Origin: Klebsiella pneumoniae
GTDB lineage: Bacteria; Pseudomonadota; Gammaproteobacteria; Eutrophobiales; Eutrophobiaceae
NCBI GenBank assembly: GCA_945878555.1
Contig: CAMDWI010000025.1
Location: forward strand, 1-47,720
Direction of reading: 5' to 3'
DNA: 47,720 bases
A program made the position numbers and the translations under genes. This document shows, one piece after another, positions 1-8,646 of this stretch. How positions within the stretch are numbered: position 1 is the stretch's first letter; each line of letters opens with the position of its first letter. The notes below the pieces were generated by a model. That model ran no database searches. It had not been told where the DNA came from and saw only the letters and a program-made list of their open reading frames with translations.

Positions 1-585
1 GCAGGGATGGCCGCCGTCGGTAAACATTTCCCGGGGCATGGTCATGTGCGTGAGGACTCGCACGAAACCGTCCCGGTGGATGACCGCCGTTTTGAAGATA
101 TCATGATGAACGATGTCGTACCGTTCGAGCGCATGATAAGTGCAGGTATAGCAGGCATCATGCCTGCGCATGTTATCTATTCCAGTGTCGACAGTCGGCC
201 GGCAGGATTTTCCTCAATCTGGTTGAAACAGGTGTTACGTCAGCAGCTGGGATTTCAGGGCGCGATATTCAGTGATGATATTAATATGGCCGGTGCCGGT
301 ACTGCCGGCAGTTATCCGGACCGTGCCGAGGCTGCCCTGGCAGCAGGCTGCGATATGATACTTGTGTGCAACAACCAGAAGGCGGCAATTGAAGTGATAG
401 ATACCATCCGGTCAGAGACAGATCCACCCTCCCAGGTGCGTCTGATGCGCATGCGGACGAACAGTGAACCGTTAACGTATACAGGGTTGAGGCAGGATCG
501 CCAGTGGCAGGAGATATCGGCAATGGTTGCGGGTCTGGATACGGCTCCTGAGCTTGATCTGGGAGACGATGCAGTCCATTCATGA
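1..585 (+). CDS. nagZ: Beta-N-acetylhexosaminidase NagZ, C-terminal part (5' end outside window)
   Basis: This is the last 194 residues of a glycoside hydrolase family 3 enzyme; the frame is open to base 1, so the start lies upstream. NagZ removes N-acetylglucosamine from anhydromuropeptides in the cytoplasm during peptidoglycan recycling. The visible fragment contains the family signature KHFPGHG followed by the D-S-H loop (about residues 19-21 of the fragment) that supplies the catalytic histidine/aspartate pair. The FSDDINM motif downstream carries the nucleophilic aspartate. The C-terminal tail after about residue 140 is not conserved in a way I recognise. A 97-bp gap separates it from dapF. 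The family call is firm; only the missing N-terminus limits it. Confidence 0.93.
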   Translation, partial: AGMAAVGKHFPGHGHVREDSHETVPVDDRRFEDIMMNDVVPFERMISAGIAGIMPAHVIYSSVDSRPAGFSSIWLKQVLRQQLGFQGAIFSDDINMAGAGTAGSYPDRAEAALAAGCDMILVCNNQKAAIEVIDTIRSETDPPSQVRLMRMRTNSEPLTYTGLRQDRQWQEISAMVAGLDTAPELDLGDDAVHS

Positions 586-682
586 ATTACTACACCTCCT
601 CCCTGTTTCCGTTATAATTTGAATCTGTCTGCGGGCTTGGACCCACAATTTTGTCTTGTTGAAATCATAATGTAGCGCAAGT

Positions 683-1513
683 ATGAATCTTGAATTTACA
701 AAAATGCATGGACTGGGTAACGATTTTATCGTTATTAACGGCATGGATCAGACGGTGAACCTGACCCCGGGGCAAATCCGCGCCATGTCTGATCGTCATA
801 CCGGTATCGGTTTTGACCAGTTACTGTTGCTGCAGAAGAGTAGCGACCCTTCGGTGCATGTACGCTACAGGATATTCAATGCTGACGGAAATGAGGTTGA
901 GCAGTGTGGTAACGGTGCACGTTGCATAGGGCGGTTTCTACATGAGAATGCGCTGGTTACTGGCAATGTCATCAGCGCAGAGACAGCCAGGGGGCTTATC
1001 CATATCTATCTGGAACAGGGTGATTCCGTCAGGGTCAATATGGGAGTGCCCCGGTTCGATCCTGCAGAGATACCGCTGCGTACTGCACAGCGCCAGCCGG
1101 TTTACCACCTCAGCTCTGCCGGGCTGGAAACGGATTTCTATGCACTGTCGATGGGTAATCCGCATGCCGTTATCCTGGTTGACGACGTAAAGACTGCCAG
1201 TGTCGAGAGTATCGGGCGGTTGTTCCAGGTTGACCCGCTGTTTCCCGAGAGTGTGAATGCAGGATTTTTACAGATTGTGGATCGTAAAAATGTCCTGTTG
1301 CGCGTATATGAGCGCGGCGCAGGCGAGACACTCGCCTGTGGTACCGGGGCCTGTGCGGCCGTGGTAGCCGGCATTCTGGCCGGCAAACTTGATACCGAGG
1401 TTTCAGTCGGTCTGGCGCGTGGGAAGTTATTAATTACCTGGCAGGGAGAGGGCTCAGCTGTATGGATGACCGGCCCGGCTGCAACTGTTTATGAAGGACA
1501 CATAACACTATGA
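683..1513 (+). CDS. dapF: Diaminopimelate epimerase
   Basis: The 276-residue cytoplasmic enzyme converts LL- to meso-diaminopimelate for lysine and peptidoglycan synthesis without a cofactor. The two catalytic cysteines are visible: Cys75 in EQCGNGARC and Cys219 in ACGTGACAA, both in the expected halves of the protein. The N-terminal FTKMHGLGNDF signature is intact, and the length is close to that of E. coli DapF. The stop codon overlaps the start of the next gene (ATGA at 1510-1513), so it is probably co-translated with the DUF484 gene and xerC, as in many gammaproteobacteria. The ATG at 683 has only a weak ribosome-binding site. Confidence 0.97.
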   Translation: MNLEFTKMHGLGNDFIVINGMDQTVNLTPGQIRAMSDRHTGIGFDQLLLLQKSSDPSVHVRYRIFNADGNEVEQCGNGARCIGRFLHENALVTGNVISAETARGLIHIYLEQGDSVRVNMGVPRFDPAEIPLRTAQRQPVYHLSSAGLETDFYALSMGNPHAVILVDDVKTASVESIGRLFQVDPLFPESVNAGFLQIVDRKNVLLRVYERGAGETLACGTGACAAVVAGILAGKLDTEVSVGLARGKLLITWQGEGSAVWMTGPAATVYEGHITL

Positions 1514-2217
1514 GTAATGATGAAACCGTTAACCAGGCTATGGATGACGCCGAATCAGTTTCCCGGTATCTGCTTACGCACCCGGATTTCTTCCTGCGCC
1601 ATCCTGACGTGCTCAGACAGATCCAGGTACCCCATGGCAGTGGAGAGGCGGTTTCTCTGGTAGAAAAACAGGTGTCGTTGCTGCGTGAGCAGAATGAACA
1701 GACACAGAAGCGACTGTATGATCTGATTGAGATCGCCAGACAGAACGAGGAACTTGCCAGACGTATGCATGCGCTGGCGTTAACATTGATGGATGCTTCC
1801 CGTCCGGCAGAGATATTCACGACCTTGTATGAAAACCTGAGGCGCGATTTCAAGGTAGATCATGTCGCGGTCAGGCTGTTTGCGGATCCTGTTTCAGAGG
1901 ATATACCGGCTGGCGGGGAGTTTGCTGGCAGCAGCACCGATACACCGGAATTTGCACAGTTCAAGACCATACTGGAAACGCGCATGCCAATCAGTGGTCG
2001 TCTGAAATCCCAGCAGCAGGTCTTTCTGTTTGGTCATGAAGGTAATGATATAGCCTCCGCCGTCATCGTGCCCTTGCATGGCAAGGGATGGACCGGTGTG
2101 TTATCGATCGCCAGTACCGATTCCAGCCGGTTTACCGAGTCGATGGGGGTTGAGTTGCTGGCAAACCTGGGTGAAATACTCAGTTTTATACTCAAACCAT
2201 GGATACGGGAAAGCTGA
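1510..2217 (+). CDS. DUF484 family (YigA-like) GAF-fold protein
   Basis: This 235-residue cytoplasmic protein belongs to the DUF484 family, nearly always found between dapF and xerC in gammaproteobacteria. The N-terminal part (SRYLLTHPDFFLRHPDVL) is the family signature. A helical, probably coiled-coil stretch follows at about residues 45-90, then a GAF-like sensory fold to the C-terminus (about 95-230). No catalytic motif is visible and the biochemical role is not established for the family. The start overlaps the dapF stop by four bases, which supports the chosen ATG. The gene is intact and of normal length. Confidence 0.9.
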   Translation: MSNDETVNQAMDDAESVSRYLLTHPDFFLRHPDVLRQIQVPHGSGEAVSLVEKQVSLLREQNEQTQKRLYDLIEIARQNEELARRMHALALTLMDASRPAEIFTTLYENLRRDFKVDHVAVRLFADPVSEDIPAGGEFAGSSTDTPEFAQFKTILETRMPISGRLKSQQQVFLFGHEGNDIASAVIVPLHGKGWTGVLSIASTDSSRFTESMGVELLANLGEILSFILKPWIRES

Positions 2218-2272
2218 CGCCGGATATTTTTTCGTCGTTGCAGCCCGCGTTGTTACAGACGAGGCCTGCTAC

Positions 2273-3175
2273 ATGAATGAAACTGAACAGGCCAGAGTTC
2301 AGCAGTTTCTCTCGACATTGCATCACCTTGCCGCGAATACCCGCGAGGCCTACCGACATGACCTGCATTTACTTGTGCAGTACTGTGTCGCTAACCGGAT
2401 AGCCGACTGGAGCAAGTTGGATGGCAGGCAGCTTGCTGCATTCATAGCCGCAAGACACCGGAATGGCATCGGTGGCAAATCCTTACAAAGAAATCTGTCG
2501 GCAATACGTGCATTTTACAGATACCTTGCCAGACTGAATCTGGTGAGCCGTAATCCGGCCCAGGGACTGGTCACCCCGAAAACCCCGAAACGTCTGCCGC
2601 GAACTCTGGATGTAGACCAGACCTGCCAGTTGCTCGAAATCAGTGAAAGTGATCCGCTGTCTATTCGTGACCGGGCCATACTCGAACTGATGTATTCATC
2701 CGGTCTGAGACTCTCCGAATTGACCGGCCTCAATACCGGCAGTATCGATCAGGCCGACGCGGTGGTCACTGTTACCGGCAAGGGTAACAAGACGCGCAAG
2801 GTCCCGGTAGGCAGACATGCGCTACAGGCGGTACAGGACTGGCTGGTGGTGCGTCTTCAACTTGCAAATCAGGATGAACCTGCGCTGTTTGTCAGCCCGC
2901 GTGGGACCCGGATTGGTCCGCGATCCGTCCAGACACGCCTGAAACAATGGGCGATCCATCAGGGGCTGGCTACCAGTGTCAACCCGCATATGCTCAGACA
3001 TTCTTTTGCCACCCATATACTGGAATCCAGCGGTGATTTGCGGGCGGTACAGGAATTACTCGGGCATGCCGACATCAGCACCACGCAGATTTATACTCAC
3101 CTCGATTTCCAGCATCTGGCGAAGGTTTATGACAAGTCACATCCCCGTGCCAAAAAGGTGCGCAAACCGGCATAA
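2273..3175 (+). CDS. xerC: Tyrosine recombinase XerC
   Basis: The 300-residue site-specific recombinase acts with XerD at dif to resolve chromosome dimers. The SAM-like N-terminal DNA-binding domain covers about residues 1-90 and the catalytic domain about 105-290. The full catalytic set is visible: Arg146 (SSGLRLSEL), Lys170 (GKGNKTRKV), His239 and Arg242 (HMLRHSF), His265 (LLGHADIS) and the nucleophile Tyr274 (TTQIYTH). The open frame extends upstream to 2078, but that part overlaps the DUF484 gene. The ATG at 2273 gives the family length and the normal N-terminus, so I chose it. Position after dapF-DUF484 distinguishes XerC from XerD. Confidence 0.95.
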   Translation: MNETEQARVQQFLSTLHHLAANTREAYRHDLHLLVQYCVANRIADWSKLDGRQLAAFIAARHRNGIGGKSLQRNLSAIRAFYRYLARLNLVSRNPAQGLVTPKTPKRLPRTLDVDQTCQLLEISESDPLSIRDRAILELMYSSGLRLSELTGLNTGSIDQADAVVTVTGKGNKTRKVPVGRHALQAVQDWLVVRLQLANQDEPALFVSPRGTRIGPRSVQTRLKQWAIHQGLATSVNPHMLRHSFATHILESSGDLRAVQELLGHADISTTQIYTHLDFQHLAKVYDKSHPRAKKVRKPA

Positions 3176-3214
3176 ATGCCGATTTTGTACCCTTATCTGT
3201 CAGAAGTCCGACCG

Positions 3215-3243
3215 CTCACACAGGACAGGATGTCGTGTACAAT
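3215..3243 (+). promoter_or_regulatory. Putative sigma-70 promoter for hslVU
   Basis: CTCACA (3215-3220, four of six matches to the -35 consensus) is followed by a 17-bp spacer and TACAAT (3238-3243, five of six). It lies just downstream of xerC and about 30 bp before the hslV start. No convincing heat-shock promoter (CTTGAAA with CCCCAT spacing) was found here, although hslVU is a heat-shock operon in E. coli. Confidence 0.4.
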
Positions 3244-3273
3244 AAAAACCCATTTTCAGTCAGGGATAAACAG

Positions 3274-3813
3274 GTGGAACAGTTCAGGGGTACTACGATC
3301 CTTTCGGTAAGACGGGACGGTCATGTGGTTATTGGTGGCGACGGGCAGGTCTCGCTGGGTAATACGGTGATGAAGGGCAATGCCAGAAAGGTACGCCGTC
3401 TTTATATGGACAAGGTGATAGCCGGATTTGCCGGCGGTACGGCGGATGCGTTTACCCTGTTTGAACGTTTCGAAGGCAAGCTTGAACAATATTCGGGCAA
3501 TCTGACACGGTCTGCCGTTGAGCTGGCGAAGGACTGGCGTACCGACCGGATGTTACGTCGCCTGGAGGCTATGTTGTGTGTGGCCGACCACACAACCTCG
3601 CTGGTTATCTCCGGCAACGGTGATGTCATTGAACCGGAAGACAACATCATGGCGATTGGCTCCGGTGGCAGTTTTGCCAAGGCGGCCGCCTATGCACTGT
3701 TGATGAATACTGACCTTGATGCAAGGCAAATCACCGAGAAATCACTCTCCATTGCAGCGGATATCTGTATTTATACAAATCATTCGCTGGTGATAGAAGA
3801 GTTGAAATACTGA
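3274..3813 (+). CDS. hslV: ATP-dependent protease subunit HslV (ClpQ)
   Basis: The 179-residue threonine protease forms the dodecameric core of the HslVU (ClpYQ) protease. I chose the GTG at 3274 because a Shine-Dalgarno-like AGGGA (3262-3266) lies 7 bp upstream and because it gives the short N-terminus of the family; an upstream GTG at 3235 would add 13 unconserved residues. The first residues are MEQFRG followed by TTILSVRR. Removal of a six-residue propeptide would expose Thr7 as the catalytic N-terminal threonine. [15 protein letters not shown], the [10 protein letters not shown] loop and the C-terminal YTNH segment are all characteristic. The partner hslU follows after 15 bp. Confidence 0.96.
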   Translation: MEQFRGTTILSVRRDGHVVIGGDGQVSLGNTVMKGNARKVRRLYMDKVIAGFAGGTADAFTLFERFEGKLEQYSGNLTRSAVELAKDWRTDRMLRRLEAMLCVADHTTSLVISGNGDVIEPEDNIMAIGSGGSFAKAAAYALLMNTDLDARQITEKSLSIAADICIYTNHSLVIEELKY

Positions 3814-3828
3814 TACAGGATTAGATAT

Positions 3829-5154
3829 ATGCAGGAACTGACCCCACAGCAGATTGTCAGCGAGCTGGACAAACATATTATAGGCCAGGACAGTGCCAAG
3901 CGGGCCGTGGCCATTGCGCTGCGTAATCGCTGGCGCCGGATGCAGGTACATGAAACGTTACGCAATGAAATCACACCGAAAAATATCCTGATGATAGGAC
4001 CTACCGGTGTGGGCAAGACCGAGATCGCACGCCGACTGGCTCGCCTCGCCAATGCGCCCTTTATCAAGGTCGAGGCGACCAAGTTTACCGAGGTTGGCTA
4101 TGTCGGCCGGGATGTCGAATCGATCATCCGTGATCTGGCCGATGTAGCGGTGAAAATGACCCGCGAACTTGAGATGGAAAAGGTGCGTACACGCGCAGGT
4201 CAGGCCGCCAGCGAACGGATCCTCGATATCCTGCTGCCACCGGCAAGATCGTACGAGGATACGGATGCTGATCGCACCAGCAGCACCCGGGAAAAATTTC
4301 GTGACATGCTGGAGTCCGGTGCGCTGGATGACAAGGAAGTGGAGATAGAGGTAAGTGTGCAGTCAGTTGGCGTGGAGATTATGGCACCACCGGGAATGGA
4401 AGAAATGACCAGTCAGTTACAGGGACTGTTCCAGAATATGGGTAATGCCAAAAAACGTTCGCGAAAACTGAGGATACAGGATGCATTAAAGGTGCTGACC
4501 GAGGAGGAAGCGGGAAAGCTGATCAACGAGGAGGAAATCAAGCTGCGTTCCGTGCAGAGTGTAGAACAGAACGGGCTGGTCTTTCTTGACGAAATTGACA
4601 AGGTGACCCGTCGCGGGGAGTCCAGCGGGCCGGATGTATCGCGAGAGGGTGTACAGCGTGATTTGTTACCACTGGTGGAGGGATGTACCGTATCAACACG
4701 TTACGGCATGATTCGTACCGACCATATCCTCTTTATTGCCTCCGGTGCATTTCATTTGTCCAGACCATCCGATCTGATCCCTGAATTGCAGGGCAGGTTG
4801 CCTATCCGGGTAGAATTGAACGCGTTGAAGGTAACGGATTTTATCAGGATACTGACCGAGCCGGATGCCTCACTGACTGAACAGTATGCCGCCTTGATGC
4901 GCACGGAAAATTTCACCCTGGAATTTGCTGATGATGGAATCGCCCGGATTGCCGAGATTGCCTGGCAAGTCAACGAGACCTCCGAAAATATCGGGGCAAG
5001 ACGGCTGCATACCGTCATGGAAAAGCTGCTTGAGACTGTCTCCTTTGATGCACCCGCCAGTGCCGGCGGCAAGGTCATCATTGATGCCCGTTTTGTTGAA
5101 AACCAGCTGGGTGAGTTGATCAAGAATGAGGATTTAACGCGCTATATCCTCTAG
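3829..5154 (+). CDS. hslU: HslU (ClpY) unfoldase ATPase
   Basis: The 441-residue AAA+ ATPase unfolds substrates and feeds them to HslV. Walker A is GPTGVGKT (residues 57-64) and Walker B is FLDE (252-255). The intermediate domain (about 110-240) lies between them, as normal for HslU. The GYVGRDVES pore loop is intact. The C-terminal end RYIL matches the tail that inserts into HslV. The length equals the usual 440-445 residues. It forms a two-gene unit with hslV. Confidence 0.97.
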   Translation: MQELTPQQIVSELDKHIIGQDSAKRAVAIALRNRWRRMQVHETLRNEITPKNILMIGPTGVGKTEIARRLARLANAPFIKVEATKFTEVGYVGRDVESIIRDLADVAVKMTRELEMEKVRTRAGQAASERILDILLPPARSYEDTDADRTSSTREKFRDMLESGALDDKEVEIEVSVQSVGVEIMAPPGMEEMTSQLQGLFQNMGNAKKRSRKLRIQDALKVLTEEEAGKLINEEEIKLRSVQSVEQNGLVFLDEIDKVTRRGESSGPDVSREGVQRDLLPLVEGCTVSTRYGMIRTDHILFIASGAFHLSRPSDLIPELQGRLPIRVELNALKVTDFIRILTEPDASLTEQYAALMRTENFTLEFADDGIARIAEIAWQVNETSENIGARRLHTVMEKLLETVSFDAPASAGGKVIIDARFVENQLGELIKNEDLTRYIL

Positions 5155-5220
5155 TCACGGGATATCTTGCTGGATAAACAGGATGACACCGGGTAAACAC
5201 ATGATGATGAAATACAAACG

Positions 5221-5586
5221 ATGCCCCATCCACTAGCCATCAGTCTGAAGACCGTATCGCGGGTTTTGACCGTGCGTTATGATGATAATAACGAGTATGA
5301 ACTCGGCTGTGAGTATCTGCGGGTTTATTCCCCGTCTGCCGAGGTGAAGGGTCACGGACCGGGCCAGTCGATATTGCAGACCGGTAAGGAGAGGGTAAAC
5401 ATCCGTGAAATAGTGCCGGTAGGAAATTATGCGGTCCGGTTGGTATTTGATGACGGTCACGACAGTGGTATTTATACATGGGACTATCTGTACCAGCTCG
5501 GCAGTCGTAAACAGGAATTATGGACGGCCTACCTGCAGGCACTGGTCGCTGCCGGACATGAGAGGAAACAGGATAATGGAAACTGA
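5221..5586 (+). CDS. DUF971 domain protein
   Basis: This 121-residue protein consists almost entirely of a DUF971 domain (also known as the gamma-butyrobetaine hydroxylase-like N-terminal domain). Recognisable features are the opening strands, the segment CEYLRVYSPSAEVKGHG and the ending GIYTWDYLYQLG. Family members often lie next to hslU and ubiE in gammaproteobacteria, and the domain is linked by others to metal or iron-sulphur handling; nothing in this sequence proves a function. Its 3' end overlaps the ubiE start by 11 bp, so the two are probably coupled. The ATG at 5221 has no clear ribosome-binding site. Confidence 0.88.
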   Translation: MPHPLAISLKTVSRVLTVRYDDNNEYELGCEYLRVYSPSAEVKGHGPGQSILQTGKERVNIREIVPVGNYAVRLVFDDGHDSGIYTWDYLYQLGSRKQELWTAYLQALVAAGHERKQDNGN

Positions 5587-6322
5587 ATTTACAGATTTCG
5601 GCTATGAAAAAGTTCCGCTGCAGGAAAAGCAGAAGCGCGTTTATCATGTGTTCGAGTCGGTGGCACCACGTTATAACCTGATGAATGATGTTATGTCGCT
5701 GGGCATTCATCGGTTGTGGAAACGCTTTGCGGCACATGTCTCCCGGGTCAGGCCGGGCGCAAACATACTGGACGTAGCCGGCGGGACCGGTGATATGGCC
5801 CGTTTATATGCAAAACAGACCGGGCCTGCCGGAAGTATCATTATCTGTGATATTAACCGGGACATGTTAGTGACCGGACGCGATCAGTTGCTGGATGAGG
5901 GAGTATGCCGCAATATCCGCTGGACCCAGGGGGATGCCGAGGAACTGCCATTTGCTGCGAATAGCTTTGATCTGGTCAGTATTGCATTTGGTTTGCGCAA
6001 CGTGACAGACAAACAGCGTGCGCTGGTCTCCATGTACGACAAGCTGAAATACGGTAGTCCTCTGGTAATACTTGAATTCTCCACGATGGTGCTGCCATTC
6101 CTGCGGGACCTGTATGATCAATACTCCAGTCATCTCATCCCGTTGATGGGCAAGTACATAGCACACGACGAACAGAGTTACCGCTATCTGGTAGAGTCTA
6201 TCCGTATGCATCCGGATCAGGAAACTCTTAAACAGATGATGATCAATGCAGGATTTTCCCGGGTTGAATACCATAATTTGTCCGGTGGTATTGTAGCTGT
6301 ACACAAGGGATACAAGATTTGA
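5576..6322 (+). CDS. ubiE: Demethylmenaquinone/ubiquinone C-methyltransferase UbiE
   Basis: This 248-residue class I SAM-dependent methyltransferase adds the ring C-methyl group in ubiquinone (and, where present, menaquinone) synthesis. The SAM-binding loop ILDVAGGTGDMA is present, along with the UbiE signatures YNLMNDVMSLG near the N-terminus and FGLRNVTDK in the middle. The frame runs upstream to 5429 inside the DUF971 gene; the ATG at 5576 gives the E. coli-like length and N-terminus. Its stop overlaps the start region of ubiJ, giving a ubiE-ubiJ-ubiB operon. Confidence 0.96.
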   Translation: METEFTDFGYEKVPLQEKQKRVYHVFESVAPRYNLMNDVMSLGIHRLWKRFAAHVSRVRPGANILDVAGGTGDMARLYAKQTGPAGSIIICDINRDMLVTGRDQLLDEGVCRNIRWTQGDAEELPFAANSFDLVSIAFGLRNVTDKQRALVSMYDKLKYGSPLVILEFSTMVLPFLRDLYDQYSSHLIPLMGKYIAHDEQSYRYLVESIRMHPDQETLKQMMINAGFSRVEYHNLSGGIVAVHKGYKI

Positions 6323-6324
6323 AC

Positions 6325-6951
6325 ATGGTCGCTGTTGAGCCGTATTCCGGAACAGCGTCGCCACTGGAACGGATTATCAACAAGGCGCTTGCGATGGATG
6401 AGCAGACGCGTGAAGCGCTGCTGAAGTACGCCGGCAGTGTAATCGCTGTTGTATTGTTAAACACCCGGCAAACCTTCTATATCCAGATTACCCGATCGGG
6501 GATTGTGATGGATATACCTGATTCAGCTGTTGCAGACGTTACCATACGAGGTACGCCGACCCAGTTGCTTGCTTATTTTATGGCGATGCAGCGGGATGAA
6601 CCTGGACGGGCCGGCACGATCGAGATTACCGGTAACATTGCGCTGGCACAAAAACTGATTGGCATCGTCAAAAACATTGAACCCGACTGGGAGGACAGGC
6701 TGTCTGCCTGGACCGGTGACGGTATCGCCCATACTGGCGGGAATCTGCTGAGAAAGACTGTAAAACTCGCCGTCCATGCAGGCGATACGTTGAGGCAAAA
6801 TGTCAGTGAATATCTGCGTTATGAGTCCGCTATTGTTGCTGAGCGTGCCGAGGTAAATGAGTTTATCCGATCTGTAGACACCTTGCGTAATGATGTTGAG
6901 CGACTGAAACACCGGCTCACACGCCTGCAATCGAAAGCGGGGGAGAAATAA
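6325..6951 (+). CDS. ubiJ: Ubiquinone biosynthesis accessory factor UbiJ (SCP2 domain)
   Basis: This protein of about 208 residues lies between ubiE and ubiB, the fixed position of ubiJ. The N-terminal half is an SCP2-type lipid-binding fold (about residues 15-120, with a VTIRGTPTQLLAYF segment). The C-terminal part (about 165-205) is predicted coiled coil. In E. coli UbiJ works with UbiK as a lipid-binding scaffold of the soluble Ubi complex. The frame also allows a TTG at 6319 overlapping the ubiE stop; I prefer the ATG at 6325. UbiB starts 5 bp after its stop. Confidence 0.87.
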   Translation: MVAVEPYSGTASPLERIINKALAMDEQTREALLKYAGSVIAVVLLNTRQTFYIQITRSGIVMDIPDSAVADVTIRGTPTQLLAYFMAMQRDEPGRAGTIEITGNIALAQKLIGIVKNIEPDWEDRLSAWTGDGIAHTGGNLLRKTVKLAVHAGDTLRQNVSEYLRYESAIVAERAEVNEFIRSVDTLRNDVERLKHRLTRLQSKAGEK

Positions 6952-6955
6952 AGCG

Positions 6956-8617
6956 ATGCTGACCCCGGGACAGTTGCTGCGTCTGCTCCATATCCAGCGG
7001 GTACTGATCCGCTACGGTCTGGATGAGATTGTGTTTTCACTCAACCTGTTCAGACGTGTAAGACTGTTGCAGTATTTGCTGCCATGGAACTGGTTCAACC
7101 GGAAACGACTACCCAGGGCTGTCCGCTTGCGCCTTGCACTCGAGGAACTCGGCCCGATATATATCAAGCTCGGGCAATTGCTCTCCACCCGTCGCGACAT
7201 GTTGCCAGACGATATCATTGCCGAGTTTGCAAGGTTGCAGGACAATGTTCCTCCGTTCCCGGGCGTGATTGCCAGGCAGATAATTGAAAATGCGCTGGAG
7301 TGTCGCCTGGACGATGTTTTCACCCGTTTTGAAGAGGTTCCCCTCGCATCCGCTTCAATAGCCCAGGTACATACGGCGACACTGAAAGACGGGCGCGAGA
7401 TGATAGTCAAGGTTGTGCGTCCGGATATAGAAAAGATAATCCGCAGGGACCTCGGTCTGATGCATATCATCGCCGGCATGGCCGAGAATTATTCCGGTCA
7501 GATGCAGCGACTGAAACCGGGCGAGGTGGTGCGCGAATTTGAGCGGACGCTGATAGATGAACTCGATCTGATGCGGGAGGCGGCCAATGCCTCACAACTG
7601 AGGAGAAACTTTACCGGATCAACATTGCTGTATGTACCGCAGGTCGAATGGCGCTACACAGCACGCAACGTGATGGTCATGGAGCGTATAACCGGCATAC
7701 CGATTAGCGATATCCCGGCGTTAAAGCTGGCCGGGGTCGATCTGAAGTGGCTGGCCGAAGCAGGCGTGGAAGTCTTTTTTACCCAGGTATTCAGGGACAG
7801 TTATTTCCATGCGGACATGCATCCTGGCAATATCTTTGTCAGACCTGCCACGAATGGTGAACCACCCCGGATTGTAGTTGTGGATTTCGGCATCATGAGT
7901 TCCCTGAGCGAGTTTGACAAACGCTATCTGGCCGACAATTTTCTGGCCTTTTTGAACAAGGACTACCAGAAGGTGGCAGAGTTACACGTGCAATCCGGCT
8001 GGGTGCCGGCCGGTACGCGTGTGGACGAATTCGAGTTTGCTATCCGGACTGTCTGCGAGCCGCTGTTTGATCGGCCCATCAGCGAGATATCGTTTGGCTC
8101 GCTGTTATTACGCCTGTTCCAGACAGCGGGCCGCTTTAATATGGTTATCATGCCGCAGTTGTTGTTATTGCAAAAGACGCTGGTCAATATCGAGGGACTC
8201 GGTCGTGAACTGTATCCGGATCTGAATATGTGGACCACGGCGCGACCGGTGCTGGAAAAATGGATGGGTTCGCGTACCGGATTGCGTGGTCTGTTACGGG
8301 GTGCCCGCGAGCACCTGCCATACTGGCTGGATCGGATGCCGGAGTTTCCAGGCAAGATTATGGATCTGGCAGACAAACTGAATGATGGACGTTACACCTT
8401 TGAATGGAACCAGGAAGAGTTGAGAAAACTCCGGCTGGAAATCGCGGAGGGTAACCGAAGAAATGTGATGTCAATAGTTGGCGCAGTCTTGTTGACCGGT
8501 TGTTTTATTCTTGTCGGGTTCAACCTGGCTCCGACGACACTTGCCAGTTTCAGGCTGCTGATCCCGCTGCTCGGAATTGCCGGTATCAGTCTTCTTTATT
8601 TTTCCCTGCGGCGCTGA
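6956..8617 (+). CDS. ubiB: UbiB, ABC1/ADCK atypical kinase family
   Basis: The 553-residue protein belongs to the UbiB/ADCK atypical kinase-like family needed for ubiquinone synthesis. The diagnostic KxGQ motif is present as YIKLGQLLSTRRD (Lys71), followed by the alanine-containing loop SASIAQVHTA, the HADMHPGNIFV catalytic loop and VVDFG. Two hydrophobic C-terminal segments (about 503-523 and 529-549) are the expected membrane anchors. It is the last gene of the ubiE-J-B unit and converges on the diguanylate cyclase gene. Length and motifs are typical. Confidence 0.96.
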   Translation: MLTPGQLLRLLHIQRVLIRYGLDEIVFSLNLFRRVRLLQYLLPWNWFNRKRLPRAVRLRLALEELGPIYIKLGQLLSTRRDMLPDDIIAEFARLQDNVPPFPGVIARQIIENALECRLDDVFTRFEEVPLASASIAQVHTATLKDGREMIVKVVRPDIEKIIRRDLGLMHIIAGMAENYSGQMQRLKPGEVVREFERTLIDELDLMREAANASQLRRNFTGSTLLYVPQVEWRYTARNVMVMERITGIPISDIPALKLAGVDLKWLAEAGVEVFFTQVFRDSYFHADMHPGNIFVRPATNGEPPRIVVVDFGIMSSLSEFDKRYLADNFLAFLNKDYQKVAELHVQSGWVPAGTRVDEFEFAIRTVCEPLFDRPISEISFGSLLLRLFQTAGRFNMVIMPQLLLLQKTLVNIEGLGRELYPDLNMWTTARPVLEKWMGSRTGLRGLLRGAREHLPYWLDRMPEFPGKIMDLADKLNDGRYTFEWNQEELRKLRLEIAEGNRRNVMSIVGAVLLTGCFILVGFNLAPTTLASFRLLIPLLGIAGISLLYFSLRR

Positions 8618-8625
8618 TCAGTCGA

Positions 8626-8642
8626 CGGGTATTTCAGACCCG
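8626..8642. terminator. Weak hairpin between convergent ubiB and GGDEF genes
   Basis: CGGGT (8626-8630) and ACCCG (8638-8642) pair across a 7-nt loop in the 29-bp gap between two convergent genes. The stem is short and there is no strong T run, so a terminator role is only suggested by position. Confidence 0.25.
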
Positions 8643-8646
8643 GTAT

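Noticed and set aside
3249..3256. CCCATTTT as a heat-shock sigma-32 -10 element for hslVU
   Set aside because: No CTTGAAA-like -35 occurs at the right distance, and the match is incomplete.
5201..5236. A short leader peptide frame starting ATGATGATG that overlaps the DUF971 start
   Set aside because: It would encode 11 residues (MMMKYKRCPIH), but nothing supports its translation beyond a run of start codons.
5240..5737. A 165-codon minus-strand open frame over DUF971 and ubiE
   Set aside because: Antisense to two conserved genes with no signature; treated as a shadow.
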